Origin: Lachnospiraceae bacterium | GTDB taxonomy: Bacteria; Bacillota; Clostridia; Lachnospirales; Lachnospiraceae | Assembly: GCA_900769115.1 (NCBI GenBank) | Contig: CAAGFJ010000086.1 | Span: forward strand, 1-28,242 | Length of the DNA: 28,242 nt | Reading direction: 5' to 3' | In this document: positions 1-7,189 of the stretch, one piece after another | Numbering within the stretch: the stretch's first letter is position 1 | Layout: each line of letters starts with the position of its first letter | Position numbers and translations under genes: made by a program | Notes under the pieces: model-generated | Told to the model about the DNA's origin: nothing | The model's input: only the letters and a program-made list of their open reading frames with translations | Database searches by the model: none

Positions 1-115
1 CTAAAACGTTCTCTTGAAAAATCTTATAAGAAATTTCAGGGTTGTTTTGTTGTTTAATCTTCATTCAGTTTTCATTGTTCTTGTTGCTTCGTTGTTACTC
101 ATTAGCGCCGCAACA
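1..115 (-). other. Probable rRNA operon leader, cut by left edge
   Basis: This stretch lies just downstream of a near-consensus leftward promoter and has no convincing gene. Read on the minus strand it is rich in CAA/ACAA words and carries a boxA-like block at 58-80 (GAACAATGAAAACTGAATGA), which resembles the NusB/NusA antitermination box of Firmicute rRNA leaders and 16S-23S spacers. Inference: the 16S gene of an rRNA operon begins beyond position 1, transcribed leftward. The 16S sequence itself is not in the window, so a tRNA operon or other stable RNA is also possible. The plus-strand reading frame across 14-214 has no ribosome site and overlaps the promoter and terminator, so I treat it as noncoding. 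Confidence 0.5.
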
Positions 116-121
116 GTGATT

Positions 122-150
122 ATATTATCACAAGCACATCCCCTTGTCAA
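122..150 (-). promoter_or_regulatory. Strong sigma-A promoter of the left-edge operon
   Basis: On the minus strand TTGACA (150-145) is followed by a 17-base spacer and TAATAT (127-122). The A/T-rich tract directly upstream, formed by the U-run of the cvpA terminator, could act as an UP element. The perfect -35 box, optimal spacing and boxA-like leader suit an rRNA promoter. Confidence 0.75.
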
Positions 151-160
151 CAACTTTTTT

Positions 161-194
161 CAAAAAAAATCGACATTCTTTCAGAATGCCGATT
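161..194 (-). terminator. Intrinsic terminator of the cvpA operon
   Basis: Positions 168-179 and 183-194 form an 11-of-12 base-pair stem with one A/C mismatch and a TTC loop. On the minus strand it is followed by an eight-T run (169-162, overlapping the stem base). It lies 15 bases past the cvpA stop codon and separates that operon from the next promoter. Confidence 0.85.
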
Positions 195-208
195 ATGCAA
201 GATATTCC

Positions 209-913
209 CTATAAAAACAGCACTTTTGTCAGGTCGCCTACAATGCCAACCAGTGCATTATTATCATATAACATCTTCAAAATAGAAGTCTCTCCGATAT
301 CCTTGATCAAAGTCTGGCTCCATTCCATCGTACTGGTAACAGATAAGATCAAAAAGAAGATCCATATAAAGAGCAGACCTTTCATTGCCCCTAGTGCAGC
401 TCCCCCTATCTTATCGATCGATCGCAGAATTGGCAGCTTGGATAACCCTTTCGCCGCCCCTCCTAAAAAGAAAAAGAAAACCCTGCAAAATAGCACAAGC
501 ACCAGAAAAACAATCGCATTCAATATTACCATTGCAATTGACTTTGCAATGTAATCATATACTCCAGTTGCATTCAGCACATCATACATCTCTGCATTGT
601 TATTATTGAGAATATTGTCCTTCATTGTCTCTGGAAGCGGCAGCTCCTGAATAATTGCAACCTGTATTCCCTTGGAAGTCTCTTCTCCTGCTTCCGAAAA
701 CTGCAGCTTTTCTGTAATGTATTGTGCCAGATGTTCATCCACCTGTGTATTCTTTTCTAAGGAACTGCTCACATACGGCGCTACATATACTGCAATCACA
801 ATACTGACGATCAGACCTGCCACGGAGATCAACACGCGGAACAAGCCCTGCCACAATCCGCACAGCACGCAGATGAGAAACACAACTCCTATTATTATAC
901 TTACTGTATTCAT
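209..913 (-). CDS. cvpA: CvpA family membrane protein
   Basis: This 234-residue protein has four likely membrane segments: about residues 4-22, 26-46, 118-145 and 170-192. A soluble loop separates the first pair from the second, and glycines line the first hairpin (GLWQGLFR, VAGLIVS). This is the architecture of the CvpA (colicin V production) family, small inner-membrane proteins of poorly defined role in envelope homeostasis. The ATG at 913 overlaps the stop codon of the upstream gene in an ATGA arrangement, with AAAGGA seven bases upstream, so the two are probably translationally coupled. It is the last gene of a minus-strand operon and is followed by an intrinsic terminator. Family assignment rests on topology and sequence pattern; biochemical function is not predictable. 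Confidence 0.8.
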   Translation of the reverse strand: MNTVSIIIGVVFLICVLCGLWQGLFRVLISVAGLIVSIVIAVYVAPYVSSSLEKNTQVDEHLAQYITEKLQFSEAGEETSKGIQVAIIQELPLPETMKDNILNNNNAEMYDVLNATGVYDYIAKSIAMVILNAIVFLVLVLFCRVFFFFLGGAAKGLSKLPILRSIDKIGGAALGAMKGLLFIWIFFLILSVTSTMEWSQTLIKDIGETSILKMLYDNNALVGIVGDLTKVLFL

Positions 914-2238
914 TTCGTTTCCTTTTCCCGCTGGTGCTTCAGTCTCACAACCTCTGACCCGCTATCATACAATACAATGTATCGGCTGCTATATCCAGTC
1001 GGTACGATATCTACCACATTCTTAGAAAATATATACGAGAACTTGAGCTTGCCCTTGACCGTATAGATCCGGCACTCCGCTCCACCGGTAAATACAATCT
1101 CATCCTTGGTCATTCTTACATTTTCATATGAAAAATCAATCTTCTGCGTCATGACCTTACGTCCACTTGTATTATACAGTTCTAACACATACGGAGCCTT
1201 ATCGTCATTCTTCTTTGTCTCGTCTTCATTGGGAATGACAATTCCTACATATTTGCCATTATATATCACGCTCTGCACCTCACTCTTTAAGGCAATCTTC
1301 GCCTTCTCGCTCGGTTTCTCACGCATAGAATACAAAATGATCTGGTTATCTCCAAATGCACAGATCGTATTATTATCCAAAAACTCTACCTTCGGAACAA
1401 GGGTATCGTTTAGCTGGTATCCACCCATTAAACGGTCTGCATTCTCATTCACTCCGACTGGTCCAAAATTGTAAGCTGCCAATCCATTCTTCACATCCAC
1501 ACCATCTAGATACAAATAAGTAGAGAACAGCTTCGTGCCATCACTTGACAGATCCATATCCATCGGATATCCGCTCTTATCGATCGTTGTCTGTATCTCT
1601 GAGATCTGCTCGCCATTCTTATCATATATATTGATGTAATTCACTTTCTCACCCTCTAAGATGACAGCAAATTCTCCCTGGGATGCAACTGCAATGTCAC
1701 AAATCTTATATGGCATAGTCGTACTGCTCACTTTACCCTGCGTATTAAATATGTACACGTCATTTCCATTCAGATCTGCAATTGCAACATATTCGTCTGA
1801 AACATCCGCAGTCGGCATCTTCATAGCAAATGTCTCATTCCACACAGCCTTACCCTTCTCGTCTACATACGTTGCACCATCTTTACTGTATTTTAACAAA
1901 GAATTCTGATATGGAATATAATCTAACATAGATGCATTCTTAACACCTGTTTCCTCCACTACTTCATATCCATTATACCCTTGTCCCATTAATATAACAT
2001 ATAGCACCACAAGTAAAAGCACTACCAACGAAACCCCTGCTATTCTCGGAAACATCCCCCTCAGTCTGGCATATTGTCTCTGTTTGGTACCTGCTCCGTC
2101 TTCGTCCTCTTCCTCATTATAATCGACACCAGAATCCGGCATCTCTACTACATTATCCGGTTGTTCTTTCTCCTTCTTAGAACGTGCGAGTCTGCTCACA
2201 ACCGTCTGCATGATATCTTTCTTCTGTCTTTTCTTCAT
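910..2238 (-). CDS. DUF5711-like membrane-anchored beta-propeller protein
   Basis: This 442-residue protein has a basic N-terminus (about 1-30), an acidic linker (VDYNEEEDEDGAG, about 39-51), one membrane segment (about 66-85) and a large extracytoplasmic domain. That domain is made of repeating short beta strands with phrases such as YVAIADLNGNDVYIFN and GEFAVILEGEKVNYINIYD, typical of WD40/YVTN-like propeller blades. I match it from memory to the Lachnospiraceae family DUF5711, which has no assigned function. The cytosol-facing basic tail and outside propeller suggest a scaffold or sensor at the cell surface. The stop overlaps cvpA by four bases, and the LysM/MPN-like gene lies 79 bases upstream without an obvious terminator, so all three probably form one operon. 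The start has AAAAGG about eight bases upstream. Confidence 0.65.
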   Translation of the reverse strand: MKKRQKKDIMQTVVSRLARSKKEKEQPDNVVEMPDSGVDYNEEEDEDGAGTKQRQYARLRGMFPRIAGVSLVVLLLVVLYVILMGQGYNGYEVVEETGVKNASMLDYIPYQNSLLKYSKDGATYVDEKGKAVWNETFAMKMPTADVSDEYVAIADLNGNDVYIFNTQGKVSSTTMPYKICDIAVASQGEFAVILEGEKVNYINIYDKNGEQISEIQTTIDKSGYPMDMDLSSDGTKLFSTYLYLDGVDVKNGLAAYNFGPVGVNENADRLMGGYQLNDTLVPKVEFLDNNTICAFGDNQIILYSMREKPSEKAKIALKSEVQSVIYNGKYVGIVIPNEDETKKNDDKAPYVLELYNTSGRKVMTQKIDFSYENVRMTKDEIVFTGGAECRIYTVKGKLKFSYIFSKNVVDIVPTGYSSRYIVLYDSGSEVVRLKHQREKETK

Positions 2239-2280
2239 ATCGCGAACCTTTTCCTAACTATATAAATTCTTACTAATCTT

Positions 2281-2296
2281 ATATAGTATACTATAT
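2281..2296. repeat. Perfect 16-bp palindrome between two operon genes
   Basis: ATATAGTATACTATAT is a perfect inverted repeat in the 79-base gap between the LysM/MPN-like gene and the DUF5711-like gene. It has no U-run beside it, so it is unlikely to be a terminator. It contains TATAGT and TATACT words that could be -10 boxes, but I found no good -35 at the right distance. A dimeric repressor site is possible; this is weak. Confidence 0.3.
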
Positions 2297-2317
2297 TTTT
2301 GAAAAAGGTACTAGCTT

Positions 2318-3430
2318 TTATTTTGGGATTGTCGGAATCACAATCTGATCCCCCTCCTGTATATCATCTGCTTCTCCTAATCCATTTGCCTCCATTAATT
2401 CCGCCACATACCCGACAGAATTATACATTTTAAAACTGATTGAAGATAACGTATCCCCATTTTGTACCGTATAATACTGTGGAAGATTGGCAACTGCAGA
2501 ACGCACTTTTTGCATCTGTGCCTGTGTTGTCTTTTCTTCCTGCTCCGGCATTTTCTTTGAGGAATTCTCCTGCGTTGTTTCTTTTATACCATTGGCTGCA
2601 AATACTTCAACGCCATTTTCCTGTAACGCAAGTTCGACCTTTTCCAGCATCTGATAATTGCTAAATACCGCAATTCCTAATGCCAATACCGCAATCACTA
2701 AGCAGGCACACACTGCCTGCAACCGCTTATTCACCCGTTCCATTCTCGCATTACGTGCCCGCTCCTCCATGATCTTTTTGTAATTGCGAAGAACCGCCTC
2801 ATCCTTCTGCTCTACTGTACTTTTCGGTTCTGATTCCACATCACCTTTGGAAGCAATCATGAAATTCTGCATTGCTTCATTCCGCACATAATAAATATAA
2901 TATCCACTCTGCCGGCATAGCATATCTTCCTGCATCATATAAAAGGCATCTTCTCCCTCTAACGCATCCATAATGTACAACACCTTGTCCGGCCCTGCAA
3001 AATTATCGACATGCAGCTTCATGATCATATCATTTACTGCTGTAGAAAAACCCATCCGTGAAAGAAACCATCCGACCACTTCCAGATCTGGAAAATAAGT
3101 CTTGACCTCCTGATAAATGTAACTCCATGTCTCTCCGTCAAATGTGCTCTCTTCCAGATCCAATTCCAGATTCTGCGCCGCCAGGGCGCCACTAATATAT
3201 ATGACATCCGCCTGTTCATTTCTTTGCACCTCACCCACCAGAATAGCACCTCTGGCAAATGTAGAATTCGGATTTGCCAATTGTTTCAGATACGTCATTA
3301 CATAATCCTCCACATATATTCTCCGATTTCCTGATGGTGTTCCAATCTGTCGGATATTCTTTGGTAATGTAATTCCTGCAAAAATGTTATCTTCCGTAGT
3401 CTCCTGTTTATCATATACAATCTCTATCAT
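2318..3430 (-). CDS. Degenerate MPN/JAMM-like domain + TM + LysM protein
   Basis: This 370-residue protein has three parts. Residues about 38-190 resemble an MPN (JAB1/Mov34) fold: a helix, then GAILVGEVQR (61-70), a second helix, then VVGWFLSRMGF (118-128), then VLYIMDA. The order and spacing match MPN proteins such as proteasome Rpn11, but the metal-binding HxH of the JAMM motif is LSR here, the later Ser and Asp are Asn and Ile, and the catalytic Glu position is Ala. It should therefore not be a metalloprotease. A membrane segment follows (about 238-257), then a Q/E-rich linker and a C-terminal LysM module (about 320-366, YYTVQNGDTLSSISFKMY), which would bind peptidoglycan outside the cell. 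The MPN-like part would be cytoplasmic. The LysM call is firm; the MPN call is my inference from alignment by eye. ATG at 3430 is preceded by AAAGGA. Confidence 0.65.
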   Translation of the reverse strand: MIEIVYDKQETTEDNIFAGITLPKNIRQIGTPSGNRRIYVEDYVMTYLKQLANPNSTFARGAILVGEVQRNEQADVIYISGALAAQNLELDLEESTFDGETWSYIYQEVKTYFPDLEVVGWFLSRMGFSTAVNDMIMKLHVDNFAGPDKVLYIMDALEGEDAFYMMQEDMLCRQSGYYIYYVRNEAMQNFMIASKGDVESEPKSTVEQKDEAVLRNYKKIMEERARNARMERVNKRLQAVCACLVIAVLALGIAVFSNYQMLEKVELALQENGVEVFAANGIKETTQENSSKKMPEQEEKTTQAQMQKVRSAVANLPQYYTVQNGDTLSSISFKMYNSVGYVAELMEANGLGEADDIQEGDQIVIPTIPK

Positions 3431-3663
3431 AACTTCCGTCCTTTCCGCTACATTTTTGCTATCTGTAACATAGCATTTCAGGACTGCTTATCATGTCTAA
3501 AATTGTCCGCCAATTCGCCTTAATGCCCGCAAAACACGGAAATATCACTCTTCTTTATACACAATACGACACAGCAAATTTGATTAGAACAGGCTCAAAA
3601 TGCCCATACTTTACATACAATATGGTAAGCAACGCTTCCCAAATTCGAACCAGGAGGTTACTT

Positions 3664-4218
3664 ATGAATCCTTATTATTATAACGCATTTGAAAAAGGAG
3701 CTGATTTCCAATTGAATCAAACCCTTTGTACTATCTTGCGGCAAAAACGGATTTCCCCGGACAATACTGTAATTCTTTGTATTGGAACCGACCGTGCAAC
3801 CGGAGATTGCCTTGGTCCTCTTGTCGGAGACTATCTGCAAAAAACTTTGCCAGATATTGCTGTCTATGGTACACTGGAAAGTCCTGTCCACGCTCTGAAC
3901 CTAGAATACACCATTCAACGTATTCATCAGACATACGACTCCCCCTTCATTATTGCAATTGATGCCTCCCTGGGCACACGCGAACACATCGGCTATGCCA
4001 CTTTGAGCCACACCCCTTTAGTCCCCGGCAAAGGCGTAAATAAAAAATTACCTGCAATAGGTAATCTCTCTATCACAGGTATTGTAAATGTAGCCGGCTT
4101 TCCCAATTCTGTATTACTTCAAAGCACACGGCTGCACACCGTTATGACCCTTGCCACATGCATTAGTAATGCAATCAGCTGGTATTTTCTTGAAGATTAT
4201 CTGCCTGCACCCTTATAG
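3664..4218 (+). CDS. yyaC: Spore protease YyaC family protein
   Basis: From the ATG at 3664 this encodes 184 residues. The core starts with VILCIGTDRATGDCLGPLVG (about 36-55), followed by VYGTLESPVHALNL, IIAIDASLG (about 97-105) and GNLSITGIVNVAGF (about 133-146). This is the YyaC / DUF1256 family of sporulation proteins, with a fold related to hydrogenase-maturation and GPR-type proteases. The frame stays open upstream to 3493, but a full AGGAGG at 3652-3657 lies six bases before the 3664 ATG, which decides the start. It diverges from the LysM gene and converges on the next minus-strand gene, overlapping its 3' end by 22 bases. Its presence suggests a spore former or recent descendant. The 230-base upstream gap showed no clear sigma-A promoter; a sporulation-sigma promoter is possible but not demonstrable by eye. 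Confidence 0.85.
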   Translation: MNPYYYNAFEKGADFQLNQTLCTILRQKRISPDNTVILCIGTDRATGDCLGPLVGDYLQKTLPDIAVYGTLESPVHALNLEYTIQRIHQTYDSPFIIAIDASLGTREHIGYATLSHTPLVPGKGVNKKLPAIGNLSITGIVNVAGFPNSVLLQSTRLHTVMTLATCISNAISWYFLEDYLPAPL

Positions 4219-5312
4219 GCTGCAATGGCTTCGGATACGGTATCTGCAGTACCATCCTCCATCAGGGAAATCAAATCTGCCACCTTCGCCGGTGTGCAGA
4301 ACTCTTTTCCTAAGATCGCTCCATAATTATTCGCAATTGCTAATGATGAGTTCTGGATATCTTCATCTAGCACCGTCATATGTTCTTCCATCTCATCAAT
4401 ATTGGCCTTCATCTGCTCTAATCTGCCAAGCCGTCTGTCATTGACCTCATTCGTGAGAATCTGCTTCGTCTCATTCTCGAATACCGTCATGGCATCCTGC
4501 TTCTCTTTGCTGATCTGCTCTAACTCCTGCTCTAATTCCTCTAACTTGGCATCATACTTATCCAGACCATACTGGCTGTCGTCCTTATCCTTATTGATCT
4601 TATTACGGATTGCTTTCATCTGTTTCTTATTCGCCGCAATCTGATCCTTAATGTTCCGTCCTTCCATTAAGGTAGCATAATGACGGATCTTAATCTTATT
4701 CATTATCATCACATAAACAAAGCTGAACACAAACAATACAATCGATACCGTCAATGTGCACAGATAAGTCTGGTGCACACTGCCTTTAAACAATACATGC
4801 GCAGACAACCAATATAACAATGCAGGCACCACTACATATGCAATCAATATTGCTACCACCAATGTCAGGATCTCTAAAAAACGCTTTGTCATGAACAACG
4901 AATAGAACAACTCTCTTCTGCAAAATGCCGGCACATGCTGCGCCTTAAACAACGTGCGCATCTCCACCTGTAATTGCCGGTTCTCTTCCGTTAATTCTGC
5001 CGTCTCATAAGATACACGCTCATCGACACGCTTTGACTTTGCCTTATCACGCTTAGCACGAACATTCCGATTCTTGTTCTTATTCGCATCAATCTGGTCA
5101 TCATATGTCTTCTCAATCTCATTCTTCCGCTTGCGAATGGTCTGCGCAATCTCATCCTGAATGGACTTCTCTTCCGTTGCAATTGCTTTCTTCAGGTTCT
5201 TCTCCTGATTCTTATATTCTGCCAATTCCCTCTTCAGCTGCTCAACTGCTTCTAAATCCGTCTGCACCTGGTAAAGGTAATCCACATTCTCATTAAATAC
5301 GCTGTCTTGCAT
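4197..5312 (-). CDS. Two-TM coiled-coil protein of unknown function
   Basis: I do not recognise a named family for this 371-residue protein. Residues about 15-120 are a charged coiled coil rich in K, E, R and Q, with a very basic patch at about 78-97. Two membrane helices follow (about 147-169 and 183-205), then a second long coiled coil (about 210-330). The C-terminus (about 340-368) ends with LISLMEDGTADTVSEAIAAY, resembling a short C-terminal motif (G-x-A-D-T-x-x-E-A-I) seen in other uncharacterised Firmicute coiled-coil proteins. Both coils should lie in the cytoplasm, flanking a membrane hairpin. It has its own promoter (5358-5386) and overlaps the 3' end of yyaC by 22 bases with no visible terminator. 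A membrane-tethered structural or signalling role is a guess only. Confidence 0.6.
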   Translation of the reverse strand: MQDSVFNENVDYLYQVQTDLEAVEQLKRELAEYKNQEKNLKKAIATEEKSIQDEIAQTIRKRKNEIEKTYDDQIDANKNKNRNVRAKRDKAKSKRVDERVSYETAELTEENRQLQVEMRTLFKAQHVPAFCRRELFYSLFMTKRFLEILTLVVAILIAYVVVPALLYWLSAHVLFKGSVHQTYLCTLTVSIVLFVFSFVYVMIMNKIKIRHYATLMEGRNIKDQIAANKKQMKAIRNKINKDKDDSQYGLDKYDAKLEELEQELEQISKEKQDAMTVFENETKQILTNEVNDRRLGRLEQMKANIDEMEEHMTVLDEDIQNSSLAIANNYGAILGKEFCTPAKVADLISLMEDGTADTVSEAIAAYKGAGR

Positions 5313-5357
5313 ATGTCTCTGCCTCTCTTTCGTATTCGTTCTATGTCACATAATATA

Positions 5358-5386
5358 ATCTTATCAAACCTGCCTAATAAATACAA
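5358..5386 (-). promoter_or_regulatory. Sigma-A promoter for the coiled-coil gene
   Basis: On the minus strand TTGTAT (5386-5381), 17-base spacer, TAAGAT (5363-5358). It would start transcription about 38 bases upstream of the 5312 start codon. Confidence 0.5.
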
Positions 5387-5450
5387 CCGTTTTTGCGAAT
5401 TCATCTCCGCACGTTCAGATAATCTTCACAATCTTTTCCAATCCAAGCCA

Positions 5451-5479
5451 TTGTGTTTCGTGATGATTTATTATATACT
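5451..5479 (+). promoter_or_regulatory. Sigma-A promoter for the CBS-domain gene
   Basis: TTGTGT (5451-5456), 17-base spacer, TATACT (5474-5479). The predicted transcript would start about 20 bases before the ribosome-binding site at 5506. Confidence 0.5.
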
Positions 5480-5505
5480 ATATACAGGTGTTTTTATTGT
5501 GTAAT

Positions 5506-5513
5506 GGGAGGTG
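5506..5513 (+). promoter_or_regulatory. Ribosome-binding site that argues for an ATT start
   Basis: GGGAGGTG is the only good Shine-Dalgarno sequence near the CBS gene. It contains the GTG at 5511, so that codon cannot use it. Six bases downstream in frame is ATT at 5520, followed by AAC ATA TTA TTT. As I recall, homologues of this family begin M-N-I-L-F-F-L-T-P-K, so the ATT sits exactly where the initiator Met would be. Confidence 0.55.
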
Positions 5514-5921
5514 AGCGTAATTAACATATTATTTTTTTTAACCCCGAAAGCAGAAGTCGCATATCTGGAGGAAGGCTACTCGCTTCGCCAGGTTCTCGAA
5601 AAGATGGAATATCACAAATATTCTTCTATCCCCATTCTGAACGATGTCGGTGAATATATCGGCTCTCTAACAGAAGGTGATATTTTGTGGTATCTACGAC
5701 ATAACGACATTGCAACGGCATTGAAGTGGCCGGAAAGTCTGCATTTGACCGACGTTCCAAGGCGGCACGATTATGAGCCTGTGAATGCCAGCTCCAACAT
5801 GGAAGATCTGCTTTCCAAGATCATTCAGCAAAATTTCGTTCCTGTCGTGGACGATTGTGATAAATTCATCGGAATCATTACAAGACGTGATGTCATTCAG
5901 TATTACTATAACCGGACATAA
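5511..5921 (+). CDS. Stand-alone CBS-domain pair protein
   Basis: About 133-136 residues made almost entirely of two CBS motifs. The first covers about residues 16-65 (SLRQVLEKMEYHKYSSIPILN, then GEYIGSLTEGDILWYL). The second covers about 85-133 (SNMEDLLSKIIQQNFVPVVDD, then KFIGIITRRDVIQYY). CBS pairs bind adenine nucleotides or cyclic dinucleotides and usually regulate a partner; no partner domain is fused here, so the protein probably acts in trans in the cytoplasm. The listed start is the first canonical codon (GTG 5511), but the ribosome site at 5506-5513 overlaps it and fits an ATT start at 5520. A bidirectional terminator follows the stop by one base. Which protein or ligand it serves cannot be told. 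Confidence 0.85.
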   Translation: MSVINILFFLTPKAEVAYLEEGYSLRQVLEKMEYHKYSSIPILNDVGEYIGSLTEGDILWYLRHNDIATALKWPESLHLTDVPRRHDYEPVNASSNMEDLLSKIIQQNFVPVVDDCDKFIGIITRRDVIQYYYNRT

Positions 5922-5922
5922 G

Positions 5923-5951
5923 AAAAGAACTGCCTTCTTGGCAGTTCTTTT
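5923..5951. terminator. Bidirectional intrinsic terminator
   Basis: A perfect 12-bp stem (5923-5934 with 5940-5951, core GAACTGCC/GGCAGTTC) with a five-base loop. T-rich tails lie on both strands. It ends the plus-strand CBS gene and the convergent minus-strand HD-domain gene. Confidence 0.9.
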
Positions 5952-5954
5952 TCG

Positions 5955-7037
5955 TTACATATATTCCTCTAACCTCTGCGGATCGATCTTAATACGGTTA
6001 TCCATTGTCTTCATGATATTCTTAATCTGCACCTGTTCAAACACGCTATCCAATCCCAGATTATATAACTGATTATGTTCAAATCCTAACACAACCGGAC
6101 GTAAGATATCTCTGTCATTCTCGCCAAGCACAAGCCCCTTCTCATGATTAGTCAATTCGATACACACTCCCGGATACAATATCTTAATACTGTTAAGTAA
6201 ATGATTCACCATATCCGGATCATACAGATCCGGTCTGCTTTGCAGCATACGGACTGCATCAATCTCTGTATGCGGATCCATTCCGATCTGCATTGCCGTA
6301 TATTCATCATACGCATTGGCAACCACTAACACCTTCACGATATCCGAAATATTCTTCGGTGCATTCTCAGGAAGGTACTGTACCTGACACAGATTCATCA
6401 ATGTACTCTTAACTCCTACAGGAAGCTTAAATGCACTTGATATCTTATCAATCCCCAAGATCACCGCTCTCGCTACCTGACCACGTTCCTCGTCAGTAAG
6501 GTTCTCTGTCTTACCACGCAACTGTGGCTGCAGATTCAGCTTACCAAGATCATGCAAAAACGAAGCAACAACAACTTCATTCTGTTCCATCAAACCAAAA
6601 CCTGCCCGATGCGAGATCAATGCAGAAAGTATCGCCACATTCAATGCATGCTTGTACACATAGTCTTCCGGACTTCTTAAATTCTGATTAAAATTAATCT
6701 TATGATACAGATTACCAAACTGCTTCAACAGATCATTTGTTGCCTGCATCAGTTGTGTCGGTTCCTTGCCTGCCATAATCGCATTCAATTCATTCCGTAA
6801 CCGAAACACTTCCATTGTCTGAAACCGTTCAAACTGCATCTCTTCCACACTCATTGGTGGCAATGGTTCTGCCGGTTCTAACACATATAACCCAATCAGT
6901 CCAAAGTTCTTCACACTCTCGATACCTTGCCGTGTGATCTTATCATTACGCCCATATAACAGAATGCCACGCTTATTATAAATCGGTCTTGCCAGCCGCA
7001 TACCGACCTTCAAATCTTCTGTCTTTACATATATCAA
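5955..7037 (-). CDS. Degenerate HD-GYP-like HD domain protein
   Basis: From a TTG at 7037 this gives 360 residues starting MIYVKTEDLKVGMRLARP. GGAGG lies eight bases before this TTG; the frame is open to a GTG at 7097 but that has no good ribosome site. Layout: an N-terminal about 60 residues of the type that precedes HD-GYP domains (VKTEDLKVGMRLARPIYNKRG), a helical linker, then the HD core with YKHALNVA (H130) and FLHDLGKL (H162-D163), and a late VLVVANAYDEYTAM. The C-terminal LTNHEKGLVLGENDRDILRP also matches HD-GYP proteins. The HHE..DG.GYP segment that supplies further metal ligands is missing: MNLCQVQYLPENAP stands in its place. Cyclic-di-GMP phosphodiesterase activity is therefore doubtful; it may be a sensor or a different phosphohydrolase. 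A hairpin leader element lies directly upstream. Confidence 0.75.
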   Translation of the reverse strand: MIYVKTEDLKVGMRLARPIYNKRGILLYGRNDKITRQGIESVKNFGLIGLYVLEPAEPLPPMSVEEMQFERFQTMEVFRLRNELNAIMAGKEPTQLMQATNDLLKQFGNLYHKINFNQNLRSPEDYVYKHALNVAILSALISHRAGFGLMEQNEVVVASFLHDLGKLNLQPQLRGKTENLTDEERGQVARAVILGIDKISSAFKLPVGVKSTLMNLCQVQYLPENAPKNISDIVKVLVVANAYDEYTAMQIGMDPHTEIDAVRMLQSRPDLYDPDMVNHLLNSIKILYPGVCIELTNHEKGLVLGENDRDILRPVVLGFEHNQLYNLGLDSVFEQVQIKNIMKTMDNRIKIDPQRLEEYM

Positions 7038-7091
7038 ATCAATACCCTCCGTTCTCCATGTTACCACTGCCCTAGTCTGTGCGAATACCAC

Positions 7092-7157
7092 TTGCACTCA
7101 TATAACTTTCTTTGAAAGCATAAGCCTGCAAGCAGTCTGTGCTTTCTCCCGAAAGTT
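7092..7157 (-). repeat. Palindromic leader element, copy 1 (upstream of HD gene)
   Basis: Read on the minus strand: AACTTTC (7157-7151), ggga, GAAAGC, a region with CTGC-tt-GCAG at its tip, CTTATGCTTTC, aaa, GAAAGTT (7110-7104), then ATATGAGTGCAA. The outer arms pair perfectly; the inner stem is partly eroded compared with copy 2 at 8081-8146. Another GAGTGCAA also precedes the outer arm, as if left from an adjacent unit. It lies about 55 bases upstream of the HD-gene start in sense orientation. Confidence 0.7.
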
Positions 7158-7189
7158 GCACTCGCGCTTATACGTATATCATATCATCC

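Noticed and set aside
14..214. A 66-codon plus-strand frame with a hydrophobic N-terminus
   Set aside because: It has no ribosome site and runs through a near-perfect minus-strand promoter and the cvpA terminator; the hydrophobic look comes from reading the leader antisense.
3431..3663. Sporulation sigma factor promoter for yyaC
   Set aside because: Several CATAC-type words occur near 3607-3622, but none pairs with a convincing -35 at the right spacing.
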